9,250 nucleotides of DNA from JABCPE02 sp963517805 (GCA_963517805.1 CAUQHD010000055.1:1-9250), one strand, 5' to 3'; shown: positions 1-6,811, counted from the stretch's first letter. The notes: a model not told the origin generated them from the letters alone. A program made the numbers and translations.

Positions 1-1497
1 GTTCAGAGCATACTGACCTCCTAGCAGGTCTTTTATTTCTCTGTATTGGTCAGATTTGTAGTTTTGATAAGAAACATTTAGGATAAATCTTGTTTTATCA
101 CTGAAGTTGTGCGTAAAATGCGTGGAAAGATTCCAGATTTTGTCATCATTCACATCATCTACCAAATAGAATATTGACCGCCCTCCGTTGCTGAGGTTAG
201 CATGGTAAAATCTGTTCCAATCAATCTGTGATACAGAAGGATTGTCATTTATCCAGTTTTGAAGAACATTGTCATATTCTGCTTTTCCAAGGAAATAGCT
301 TGGCAGGTTTCTATAATAAGTAGGCGAAGGGTTTTGGGCTTTGTACCAATCTAATCGCGAAGATTTTGTTTTCCCAAACTGATAAGAAAGCGTCGTCCAA
401 AGTTCCGTTTTCTTATTGATTTTCCAATAATCCGTTAGCTGGAAAATAGGCTGAAAACCTCGTTTTACTCTCTCGCTTCTTTTTTCGCCATCCTGCCATC
501 CCCAGTAGGAATTGTAGTAGATTCCTTTGTAATCATAGACTTCCTGCGTGTTAGGGCTGGATGTAGCTCTTCTATATGGGTTTCCTACCATATTGAACGT
601 GAGGGTGTGTTTGTCATTGATTTTCTTTTCCACCCCTAAATATGCCGCATAGGAATCATAGAAAGTTCCCTCTTGTATGCCTTCTTTTGCCCATCTTCGG
701 CTGACCATTCCTGTGAAAGCCCAGCCGTTTTTGTTCATTCCCGAAGTATATCGGTAAGAGAGCCTATGGCGGTAGTTTCTATTCGTAAGGGAGTAAGTCA
801 GCTGGCTTCCTTTTCTGTATTCGCTCGCCTTTGTGTTTTTATAAATCACAGAGCTGACACCTCCGAAAGCATATTCAGATGGCGAATGGTTAGCGGCAAC
901 CTCTGGATAACGAGTAATCTCGTTTAATCCTCCCCAGCTGCTGAAATCTATATTTCCATTGTTTTGTTTTGACATGGACACGCCGTTGAACATCATTTCA
1001 CCAGACCTGCTGTCCAGACCTCTCGGGCGGAACCAGTAAATTCCCAGATCATACCCTGCGATTCTGTTGAAAATATCCTGTGAAGACTGCAGTAGCCCCA
1101 CAGTGGTCTGAAGAGAGCTGTTGTCATCATCATTGTCACTATCGCTGTCCAGTAGAGTGAAACCTTGTTCGGTAGAGTTGTAAAGAACTGAATTTAAGAC
1201 AATAACGCCCAAATCCTTTCTTTTTTCTCCCTCCTGTACACTGAAATCAATGGTCTTGGTTTCATAATTGTTTTTAAAGACAACGATCTGATAATTACCA
1301 GGTTTCAAATCTACAAACTGGAAATACCCGATTTTGTCTGCAATCATATTCTCCTCCGAGCCTTTCATGTCTACTTCAGCTCGTTCCACGGGTTTACCTT
1401 TCTCATCTTTTATGTAAGCGTAAACTGTGGTTTGTGCGTTACAGAAGTGCATTGCAGCAACTGTAAAACCGCAAATCAAGACAGATTTTTTAAACAT
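1..1497 (-). CDS. TonB-dependent outer-membrane receptor, N-terminal part (gene continues past the left edge)
   Basis: An open frame of 499 codons starts at ATG 1497-1495 and is still open at base 1. The start is followed by a signal peptide (MFKKSVLICGFTVAAMHFCNAQ in two parts: basic MFKKS, hydrophobic core, likely cleavage near residues 21-22). Residues about 23-105 look like a carboxypeptidase-regulatory-type beta-sandwich (GKPVERAEV, then GYFQFVDLKPGNYQIVV), common in front of Bacteroidota TonB receptors. An acidic stretch (DSDSDNDDD, about 117-125) follows, then the plug: LLQSSQDIF, FRPRGLDSRSG (about 156-164), FNGVSM and WGGLNEITRYPE. After that come alternating aromatic/polar strands expected of the barrel. 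Such receptors import scarce ligands across the outer membrane using TonB energy; the ligand cannot be read from this part, and no SusD partner is visible. I saw no clear TonB box. Divergent from the gene at 1647. The family is certain; the substrate is unknown. Confidence 0.9.
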   Translation of the reverse strand, partial: MFKKSVLICGFTVAAMHFCNAQTTVYAYIKDEKGKPVERAEVDMKGSEENMIADKIGYFQFVDLKPGNYQIVVFKNNYETKTIDFSVQEGEKRKDLGVIVLNSVLYNSTEQGFTLLDSDSDNDDDNSSLQTTVGLLQSSQDIFNRIAGYDLGIYWFRPRGLDSRSGEMMFNGVSMSKQNNGNIDFSSWGGLNEITRYPEVAANHSPSEYAFGGVSSVIYKNTKASEYRKGSQLTYSLTNRNYRHRLSYRYTSGMNKNGWAFTGMVSRRWAKEGIQEGTFYDSYAAYLGVEKKINDKHTLTFNMVGNPYRRATSSPNTQEVYDYKGIYYNSYWGWQDGEKRSERVKRGFQPIFQLTDYWKINKKTELWTTLSYQFGKTKSSRLDWYKAQNPSPTYYRNLPSYFLGKAEYDNVLQNWINDNPSVSQIDWNRFYHANLSNGGRSIFYLVDDVNDDKIWNLSTHFTHNFSDKTRFILNVSYQNYKSDQYREIKDLLGGQYALN

Positions 1498-1524
1498 TTT
1501 CTAATCTAATTTAACAAGTTTTAA

Positions 1525-1532
1525 CAAAAATA
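1525..1532 (-). promoter_or_regulatory. Candidate -7 element for the TonB receptor gene
   Basis: On the minus strand this reads TATTTTTG, matching the Bacteroidota -7 consensus TAnnTTTG, and it ends 27 nt before the receptor ATG. At the expected 19-nt spacing there is no exact TTG; the nearest sequence is TTCGTT (about 1551-1556), so the -33 half is weak. The position in the divergent intergenic region is right for a promoter. Confidence 0.45.
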
Positions 1533-1562
1533 GACTTAAAGTTTAATTAAAACGAATATAAC

Positions 1563-1582
1563 GATATGAAATAAATCATATC
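1563..1582. promoter_or_regulatory. Perfect inverted repeat GATATGA-N6-TCATATC, candidate operator
   Basis: Two exact 7-bp arms (1563-1569 and 1576-1582) flank the 6-nt spacer AATAAA. The repeat lies between the divergent TonB receptor and EEP genes, just upstream of the expected -33 position of the receptor promoter and about 65 nt before the EEP start. No T-run follows, so it is not a terminator. A dimeric transcription factor site is the simplest reading, but the DNA is AT-rich and chance is possible. Confidence 0.3.
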
Positions 1583-1646
1583 AATTTCTTTTCCTAAATG
1601 AAAAGAAAAATTTAAATTTATCAGCTTTTAACAAAGAAAAGTTATC

Positions 1647-2831
1647 ATGAGACAAGTATTTATCGTTATTTTTTGTGTTTTTGGTTTGTTTTATAATGCC
1701 CAGATGAAAAGAACTGCTGCTGTGGGATTTTATAATGTAGAAAACCTCTGGGATACCGTGAAATCTGTGGATTATATAGATGCGACGCTTCCTGCTCATC
1801 ATGTTAATTTCCATAGAAGTGTGTCTTTGGATTCTTTGAAATATTTGGAAATTACCAAAGATTACAAAGGGCCGTGGGACTATGACCGAATAAAAGGGCA
1901 AAAAGTAGTGAGAAAACAAATACTTTCAGATGATTTTACGCCTAAAAGCAATAAAAATTACACTTATAATATTTACCAGCAGAAGCTGAAAAACATCACG
2001 CAGGTTATCTCTGAAATTGGTTTTAAATACACTAAAACTGCACCCGCAGTGGTGGGACTTGTAGAGGTGGAAAACCGCCAAGTCGTAGAGGCGCTGACTC
2101 AGCAGGACGCCCTGAAAAAGTATGACTATGGCGTGGTGCATTATAATTCCTTTGATGCGCGTGGGATAGATGTAGCGCTGATTTATCAGAAGAAAAGATT
2201 TACCGTGACCAATTCTTATAAAAAAGAGCTTGTGCTTTTCCGTGAAGATGGAAAAAGAGAATATACAAGGGATTTGCTGGTGGTTTCAGGAATTTTGGAT
2301 GGAGAAAAAGTGGCTTTCTTCGTGAATCACTGGCCATCAAGAAGAGGTGGAGAAGCCGTGTCTATGCCGAAGCGTAATGCCGCTGCTGCCCTGCTGAAAC
2401 AAGAAATGGACGCCCTGCGAGAGAAAAACCCAAATATCAAACTCATCGCTATGGGAGACTTTAATGATGACCCTATCAGCCCAAGTTTTAAAAATCATCT
2501 GAAAGCCGTAGGCGATGAGAAAGAGCTGAACGAAGAATATCCGTATTTCAATCCGATGTACAAAATGTACAAAAAAGGTGTGGCGAGTTTAGCCTACCGA
2601 GATGCACCGAATCTTTTTGACCAGATTATTTATTCTAAAAATCTAGTTTCTGGTTCTTCTGCCAAGGAATACACCGTTTATAGAACCGAAGTCTATGCGC
2701 CTGCTTACCTTATTAATAAACAGGGAAATTACAAAGGTTATCCTTTCCGCTCTTGGGATGGAGACAAGTTTACAGGAGGCTACAGCGACCATTTCCCTGT
2801 ATTCACCATTTTGCAGAAAGAGGCTAAATAA
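1647..2831 (+). CDS. Exported endonuclease/exonuclease/phosphatase (EEP) superfamily protein
   Basis: This 394-aa protein is a metal-dependent phosphodiesterase-fold hydrolase; the real substrate (nucleic acid, lipid or nucleotide) cannot be told from sequence. Residues 1-19 form a signal peptide (VFIVIFCVFGLF core, cleavage probably after NAQ), so it should act in the periplasm or outside the cell. The superfamily motifs occur in order: FYNVENLWD (N30, E32), GLVEVENR (E140/E142), GIDVALIY (D175), FVNHWPSRRGG (H228), MGDFNDDP (D271, N273) and the C-terminal YSDHFPVF (D381, H382). All expected catalytic and metal residues are present. The roughly 100 residues between the first two motifs are long and charged, which I believe is usual for flavobacterial members. 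ATG 1647 is chosen because the signal peptide begins there. Upstream, TAAATTTA (1613-1620) is an imperfect -7-like sequence. No clear terminator follows; downstream is a decayed stretch. Confidence 0.88.
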   Translation: MRQVFIVIFCVFGLFYNAQMKRTAAVGFYNVENLWDTVKSVDYIDATLPAHHVNFHRSVSLDSLKYLEITKDYKGPWDYDRIKGQKVVRKQILSDDFTPKSNKNYTYNIYQQKLKNITQVISEIGFKYTKTAPAVVGLVEVENRQVVEALTQQDALKKYDYGVVHYNSFDARGIDVALIYQKKRFTVTNSYKKELVLFREDGKREYTRDLLVVSGILDGEKVAFFVNHWPSRRGGEAVSMPKRNAAAALLKQEMDALREKNPNIKLIAMGDFNDDPISPSFKNHLKAVGDEKELNEEYPYFNPMYKMYKKGVASLAYRDAPNLFDQIIYSKNLVSGSSAKEYTVYRTEVYAPAYLINKQGNYKGYPFRSWDGDKFTGGYSDHFPVFTILQKEAK

Positions 2832-2877
2832 TTGATAAAGAGGGTTTTGTGGGATTTTGTTTCTACGGACTCAAAAC

Positions 2878-2985
2878 ATGATTCTCATAAAAAGAGCATT
2901 ACTTTTGTTATTTTTTTTTGCTGTCGTTTTAGCTCCTGTTTTTGAGGAGATTGGATTTAGATTGATTTTAAGGAGAAGTTTTTAA
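2878..2985 (+). pseudogene. Remnant of a CPBP (CAAX-type) intramembrane metalloprotease
   Basis: A 35-codon frame from ATG 2878 to TAA 2983 encodes a hydrophobic segment (RALLLLFFFAVVLAP) followed directly by VFEEIGFRLIL. The combination of a membrane helix, A-P-x-x-E-E and F-R is the first conserved motif (EExxxR) of the CPBP/Abi intramembrane protease family, in which the glutamates are catalytic. Full-length members have several more helices and downstream His motifs; none is visible here, so the piece cannot be an active protease. Adding one T in the run at 2979-2983 would extend the frame to TGA 3048-3050 (RRSFLKYIFSQKLWDKFG), which suggests a frameshift as well as loss of most of the gene. 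A nine-T tract (2911-2919) also lies inside it. The family call rests on one motif. Confidence 0.5.
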
Positions 2986-3165
2986 AGTATATCTTCAGTC
3001 AAAAACTTTGGGACAAGTTTGGTGCAAGGAAACAAACACCAAATAAATGATGCCTTTATCAAAATGAAATTTGATTCCCAGAAAGGCGTAACCAAAGAAG
3101 AATTCATAGAAATCTTGAAAAAAGAATATGATATAGAGAGTAATGCAACTCAACATCAACCTTAA
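2986..3165 (+). pseudogene. Decayed reading frame of unknown origin after the CPBP remnant
   Basis: Directly after the TAA at 2983, the same frame stays open for 59 codons to TAA 3163-3165. It reads as plausible soluble protein: QINDAFIKMKFDS, then KGVTKEEFIEILKKEYDIE, a charged amphipathic helix. It has no ATG until 3064; TTG 3019 or GTG 3022 would be the only longer starts. It could be the C-terminal remnant of another gene joined to the protease fragment by a deletion, or a very small real gene of 33-49 aa. I do not recognise the family. The rest of 2832-3321 holds only a hairpin, described separately. Confidence 0.35.
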
Positions 3166-3241
3166 AATTTGGATATTTCAGATTATTTTAATTTCTTTAC
3201 TCTCTGAAACAGAATATTTTATTCGCCCAAAAAAGAATTAT

Positions 3242-3280
3242 GCAGTAGAAAACTTCTCAAAAAAAAGAGGTTTTCACTGC
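3242..3280 (+). other. Bulged 14-bp hairpin with an A8 loop upstream of the M23 gene
   Basis: Left arm 3242-3258 and right arm 3267-3280 pair as GCAGT/ACTGC, GAAAAC/GTTTTC and CTC/GAG, with bulges of one A and two T in the left arm and an eight-A loop. It sits 41 nt before the M23 start. No solid T-run follows (GGTTCTCTTGTTT), so it is a poor standard terminator; it may be a decayed terminator of the broken gene upstream or a structured leader of the M23-bactofilin transcript. Confidence 0.4.
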
Positions 3281-3321
3281 GGTTCTCTTGTTTAATAAAG
3301 TATTCAGCAAAAACACACAAA

Positions 3322-4239
3322 ATGCCCGATTTTGAGATTTTCAACATTGCAAAAGAAAGAAAAAGGATTGAAATTCTGGAACGCATGAAAAGACAGAAAA
3401 AAGTTCCTTTGAAGGTTAAAGAAAACATAGAGCATAAGATAGTTATAGAAATAGATGATGATAAATCTAAATACTATATAAAACAAACCAACCTTCGGAA
3501 AGAAAAACTAAAAAAACTACACCCGTATCTTTTAGGTTTTGTATTTTTGGTGATGGCAGGAGCGATAGGGTTTTTATCCCAGCAGTATCTGGAGTTTCAG
3601 TATTATCTTTCCAAAAATGAGGAACTAGTAACACTTAGTAAAAAATATCTTGCAGAGCAGAAACAAAAAGCAGAGGAACTGAAAGAACTACAAAATTTGA
3701 CTTTAGATAATATTGATAATCTTCCTGAGGAAAGAAAAAACCTGATGCTGAACATCATCCCAAGTGGAAATCCTCTACTGAGGGAACTGGAAGTGACAAG
3801 TAATTTTGGGAATAGAACACATCCTATAAGTGGAGGGGTAAAACATCACAATGGAGTGGATTTGAGGCTGAATACAGGAGATGATGTCATCGCACCAGCC
3901 ATGGGGAAAATTGCTTTTGCAGGAGAAAAAGGAGGTTATGGAAATACAGTTATTATAGAGCATACATTTGGTTTTAAGACCCTTTATGCTCATTTGGATA
4001 GGATTTATGTAAAGGTGGGCGAAATTGTAGGAAAAGGAAAAGTAATAGCCGCGGGTGGAAACTCGGGTAATTCCACGGGACCGCATCTTCATTATGAAGT
4101 TTTGTATGATGATGCACAGGTGGAACCAGAAAATTTTATAAATTGGGACAAGGGTAATTTTAATATAGTGTTTAACAATGAAAAAAATGTACAATGGGAA
4201 TCTTTTCTAACAATAATGGGAAAAAATCAAACGAAATGA
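3322..4239 (+). CDS. Membrane-anchored M23 family metallopeptidase (peptidoglycan endopeptidase)
   Basis: The 305-aa protein has a basic cytoplasmic N-terminus (about 1-66), one transmembrane helix (about 69-86, YLLGFVFLVMAGAIGFL), a coiled-coil-prone linker (about 95-125, rich in K, E and L) and a C-terminal M23/LytM domain (about 155-275). The zinc and catalytic set is complete: H176 and D180 in HHNGVD, H224 in YAHLD, and H255/H257 in GPHLHYE; SNFGNRTHP precedes it as in active members. It should cut peptide crosslinks of peptidoglycan in the periplasm. The 3' end overlaps the bactofilin gene by 46 nt. M23 peptidases encoded beside bactofilins (Helicobacter Csd1 with CcmA; Myxococcus LmdC) shape cells, and I infer the same job here. 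ATG 3322 is the first in frame; M22 is a possible later start. I saw no -7 match upstream, so its promoter is unidentified. Confidence 0.9.
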   Translation: MPDFEIFNIAKERKRIEILERMKRQKKVPLKVKENIEHKIVIEIDDDKSKYYIKQTNLRKEKLKKLHPYLLGFVFLVMAGAIGFLSQQYLEFQYYLSKNEELVTLSKKYLAEQKQKAEELKELQNLTLDNIDNLPEERKNLMLNIIPSGNPLLRELEVTSNFGNRTHPISGGVKHHNGVDLRLNTGDDVIAPAMGKIAFAGEKGGYGNTVIIEHTFGFKTLYAHLDRIYVKVGEIVGKGKVIAAGGNSGNSTGPHLHYEVLYDDAQVEPENFINWDKGNFNIVFNNEKNVQWESFLTIMGKNQTK

Positions 4240-4613
4240 GTGTGAATGTATCATCAAAAGGAGTAAATGTAATCGCTCCAGAAACCCACTTCAAAGGAGT
4301 GATAGAAACTAGTGCCATGACACAGATAGAAGGCTTCTTCGAAGGAGATGTAAAATGTGAAAACACCCTGCATATAGGTAGAACAGGGAGAGTGAATGGG
4401 AATGTAGTGGCGGATTCTGTTTTCATCGATGGAGAAGCCAAAGGAGAGATATCTGCGGATAGAGTAGAGATTGGCGAAAATGGACGAGTATATGCTAACA
4501 TCATCTCGGCTTCGTTCGTTATCCATGAAGGAGCGAGATTTGAAGGGAATAAAAAGATGAAAATAGAGGAAAACACCTATAGCAGTCTTTCCACTTCTGA
4601 TGATGATGAGTAA
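4194..4613 (+). CDS. Bactofilin (polymer-forming cytoskeletal protein)
   Basis: The 139-aa product has the bactofilin domain (about 24-115), a right-handed beta-helix made of short repeats with regular small and hydrophobic residues: THFKGVIETSAMTQIEGFFEG, then LHIGRTGRVNGNVVADSVFIDG and EISADRVEIGENGRVYANI (given in part). Bactofilins polymerise without nucleotide at the inner membrane and position wall enzymes. The tail (EENTYSSLSTSDDDE) is acidic and disordered. The chosen start at 4194 lies inside the M23 gene and gives MGIFSNNNGKK, resembling the short hydrophobic/basic N-terminal membrane-targeting tail of other bactofilins. A second in-frame ATG at 4236 would make a classic ATGA overlap with the M23 stop and remove 14 residues; the longer form is preferred. 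Co-transcription with the M23 gene is very likely. A hairpin terminator follows at 4645. Confidence 0.92.
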   Translation: MGIFSNNNGKKSNEMSVNVSSKGVNVIAPETHFKGVIETSAMTQIEGFFEGDVKCENTLHIGRTGRVNGNVVADSVFIDGEAKGEISADRVEIGENGRVYANIISASFVIHEGARFEGNKKMKIEENTYSSLSTSDDDE

Positions 4614-4644
4614 TCGTCTTTTTTAAAAAAAACTAAAAAAACAA

Positions 4645-4671
4645 AAAAGCAGTCTGTGAATGACTGCTTTT
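4645..4671. terminator. Bidirectional intrinsic terminator between the bactofilin and prfA genes
   Basis: A perfect 10-bp stem, AAAAGCAGTC (4645-4654) with GACTGCTTTT (4662-4671), encloses a 7-nt loop. On the plus strand it ends in TTTTATATTTA after the bactofilin gene; on the minus strand it begins 4 nt after the prfA stop and is followed by a long T-rich tail (4622-4650 complement). It serves both convergent genes. Confidence 0.85.
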
Positions 4672-4675
4672 ATAT

Positions 4676-5752
4676 TTAATCTTCTCCTTTCATTTTTTCG
4701 GCGTTTTCTGCCATGATTAGGGCCTCCAGCATTTCTTCTATATCTCCGTTCATAAAGGCGTCTAGGTTATAAATAGACTTATTGATTCTATGGTCAGTCA
4801 CACGCCCTTGAGGATAGTTATATGTTCTAATTTTCGCGGAACGGTCTCCTGTGGAAACCATAGTTTTTCTCTGAGCTGCGATGTCTCCTTGTACTTTTTG
4901 TAGCTCTATGTCGTAGAGTTTTGTACGAAGCATTTCCATTGCTAACTCCCTGTTGGCTAGCTGGGAACGAGCCTGCTGACAAACCACCACTATTCCTGTA
5001 GGCTTGTGAGTCAGCTGCACTTTGGTTTCTACCTTGTTTACATTCTGTCCTCCTGCTCCTCCTGAACGCGAAGTCTGCATTTCTATATCAGCTGGGTTGA
5101 TTTCCACATCTACTTCCTCTGCTTCAGGAAGTACCGCTACGGTAATCGCTGAGGTATGCACACGCCCTTGGGATTCGGTCTCTGGAACACGCTGAACACG
5201 GTGAACACCAGACTCGAATTTCATGATTCCATATACGCCCTCGCCTTCTACTCTCATGATGAGTTCCTTGTAGCCTTTTGCGGCCTCGTTGTAGTCGGTA
5301 ACTTCATGTCTCCAGCCTTTTGATTTGAAATACATCGTGTACATTCTATACACATCTTCCACGAAAATAGCAGCCTCATCACCGCCCGTTCCCGCGCGGA
5401 GTTCCACCATGACATTTTTGTCATCTGCTGGGTCTTTCGGGATGAGGAGGATTTTTAGGTCTTCTTCCAATTTAGGGATAAGAGCCAAACTTTCCTGCTT
5501 CTCCATTTTAGCCAAATCTATCATGTCCTTGTCAGATTCTGTGGCGATGATTTCATCGGCTTCTTCTATGGAGTTTTTAGCGTTCATGTATTGGTCAAAA
5601 ACGGCCACCACCTTTCCCAAATCGCTGTATTCTTTATTAAGAGAAGAATATCTTTTTTGGTCAGAGATGACATCTGGCTGGATGATTAGATCCGCTACTT
5701 CATTATATCTTTGTTTGATTGCTTGTAACTTTGGTATTAAACTATTTGCCAT
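4676..5752 (-). CDS. prfA: Peptide chain release factor 1
   Basis: At 358 aa this matches the usual RF1 length. It reads UAA and UAG in the ribosomal A site and triggers hydrolysis of peptidyl-tRNA. The stop-recognition tripeptide is PET (190-192) in RVPETESQGRVHTSA, the PxT form that marks RF1 (RF2 has SPF). The catalytic GGQ is at 234-236 in SRSGGAGGQNVNKVET, its Gln being the residue methylated by PrmC in other bacteria. The N-terminal helical domain (1-105) and the LRAGTGGDEAAIFVEDVYRMY region are typical. The ATG at 5752 gives a normal N-terminus (MANSLIPKL). There is no programmed frameshift, as expected for RF1. No hemA or prmC lies beside it, unlike in enterobacteria; it is a single-gene unit with its own promoter and terminator. 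Confidence 0.97.
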   Translation of the reverse strand: MANSLIPKLQAIKQRYNEVADLIIQPDVISDQKRYSSLNKEYSDLGKVVAVFDQYMNAKNSIEEADEIIATESDKDMIDLAKMEKQESLALIPKLEEDLKILLIPKDPADDKNVMVELRAGTGGDEAAIFVEDVYRMYTMYFKSKGWRHEVTDYNEAAKGYKELIMRVEGEGVYGIMKFESGVHRVQRVPETESQGRVHTSAITVAVLPEAEEVDVEINPADIEMQTSRSGGAGGQNVNKVETKVQLTHKPTGIVVVCQQARSQLANRELAMEMLRTKLYDIELQKVQGDIAAQRKTMVSTGDRSAKIRTYNYPQGRVTDHRINKSIYNLDAFMNGDIEEMLEALIMAENAEKMKGED

Positions 5753-5770
5753 TATTTAATTTTGAATGGG

Positions 5771-5778
5771 CAAAGATA
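5771..5778 (-). promoter_or_regulatory. Candidate -7 element for prfA
   Basis: The minus strand reads TATCTTTG, an exact match to TAnnTTTG, 18 nt before the prfA ATG; the leader would be only about 12 nt. No TTG stands at the expected -33 spacing. The same octamer occurs at nearly the same distance in front of lepA. Confidence 0.55.
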
Positions 5779-5821
5779 AGAAAATCCTATGTAATGAGTT
5801 TTAACTGATAAAAAGAAAAAA

Positions 5822-5851
5822 TTGAGATTAAAATTTATTTTTATACTTTTG
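5822..5851 (+). promoter_or_regulatory. Full Bacteroidota-type promoter for the DUF3078 gene
   Basis: TTG at 5822-5824, a 19-nt spacer, then TACTTTTG at 5844-5851: both halves and the spacing fit the Bacteroidota consensus TTG-N19-TAnnTTTG exactly. Transcription should start around 5857-5859, leaving a leader of under 20 nt before ATG 5875. This is the best promoter match in the window. Confidence 0.75.
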
Positions 5852-5874
5852 CGCCCAATTAATTTTTATTAGAG

Positions 5875-6798
5875 ATGAAGAAATTATTTTTATTCGCGAG
5901 TGCATTGGTGCTTACCAATCTCTCCGCACAGGAAGTTGCTACGGACAGCTCCGTTGTAGAAACACCTAAAAACTGGTCTATAGAAGGGCAAAATACATTG
6001 ATGCTAAACCAAGCGGCATTCTCTAACTGGGTAGGCGGTGGAGCTAATAATGTGGGTTGGCTAGTAGGAGTGAACTACAATTTCACTTACCAAAAAGACA
6101 AAGATCTTTGGGAAAATAACATTATCCTAGGATACGGGAGAAATAATACCCAAGGATTAGGAAACAGAAAAACGCAGGATAATATCAACATCAGCACGAA
6201 CTATGGTAGAGCTATCTCTAAAAACTGGTATGTGTCTGCTGGAGCGAGTTTTATTTCTCAGTTTGATAGTGGATATGCTGATGGAAATAACCCAAGCGCT
6301 GCGAAAATATCTAGCTTTATGGCGCCAGGTTATTTGAATATCGGGGCTGGTTTTACTTATAAACCGAATGAGGATTTCACACTTACTTTGAGACCTGCTA
6401 ACGCAAGAATGACTTTTGTTTTAGACAAAGATTTACAATACAAAGTAAACTACGGACTTAAAAACGATGGAGACGGCATGCTGTTCCAGTTCGGGTTCTA
6501 TGCAGATGCTTCTTATAAAGTGAAATTGATGGAAAACATCCACTTGACAAACAAAGCTTGGTTGTTCTCTAACTATCTAGACCACCCAGAAAGAATCGCA
6601 ATGGGATACAGCGGAATTCTTAATTTGAAAATCAACAAATATATTTCGTCTAACATCACGCTGGACCTAGTGTATGACCACAACCAAATCAGAAAAACTC
6701 AGCTGAAACAGACCCTTGGACTTGGATTTGCTTACAATATCAGCAATGGTGTGAAAAAAGCTGATACATCAAGAAACGCTGATTGGAAACAAAACTAA
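5875..6798 (+). CDS. DUF3078 family outer-membrane beta-barrel protein
   Basis: The 307-aa product starts with a clear signal peptide (MKKLFLFASALVLTNLSAQ, cleavage near residues 18-19). The mature N-terminus contains the family signature, NWSIEGQNTLMLNQAAFSNW continuing into VGGGANNVGW (about 33-62). Then alternating aromatic strands run to the C-terminus (for example YVSAGASFISQF, YLNIGAGFTYK, NITLDLVYDHN, LGLGFAYNI), as in an outer-membrane barrel. DUF3078 proteins are widespread in Bacteroidota and have no established function that I know. It stands alone between its own strong promoter and a hairpin terminator, so it is probably a well-expressed single gene. ATG 5875 is fixed by the signal peptide and the promoter position. 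The barrel location is inferred from strand pattern. Confidence 0.85.
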   Translation: MKKLFLFASALVLTNLSAQEVATDSSVVETPKNWSIEGQNTLMLNQAAFSNWVGGGANNVGWLVGVNYNFTYQKDKDLWENNIILGYGRNNTQGLGNRKTQDNINISTNYGRAISKNWYVSAGASFISQFDSGYADGNNPSAAKISSFMAPGYLNIGAGFTYKPNEDFTLTLRPANARMTFVLDKDLQYKVNYGLKNDGDGMLFQFGFYADASYKVKLMENIHLTNKAWLFSNYLDHPERIAMGYSGILNLKINKYISSNITLDLVYDHNQIRKTQLKQTLGLGFAYNISNGVKKADTSRNADWKQN

Positions 6799-6811
6799 AA
6801 TATCATCAACT

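Noticed and set aside
673..927. 84-codon plus-strand frame inside the TonB receptor region
   Set aside because: It lies opposite the continuous receptor frame, which has clear plug and barrel motifs.
1581..2141. Minus-strand frames opposite the start of the EEP gene
   Set aside because: Shadows of a gene with complete catalytic motifs; no promoter or protein-like character.
2844..2877. GTTTTG...CAAAAC inverted repeat after the EEP stop, considered as a terminator
   Set aside because: Only 6 bp with a loop of about 22 nt and no T-run; likely chance.
2900..2907. TACTTTTG, an exact -7 match inside the protease remnant
   Set aside because: No TTG at the -33 spacing and no gene start at a suitable distance; likely a chance match in T-rich coding sequence.
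3775..4576. Minus-strand frames opposite the M23 and bactofilin genes
   Set aside because: Both sense genes are well supported by motifs, and the antisense translations show no family features.
5325..5759. 144-codon plus-strand frame opposite prfA
   Set aside because: Shadow of the certain prfA gene; Ser/Ile-rich translation typical of reverse frames.
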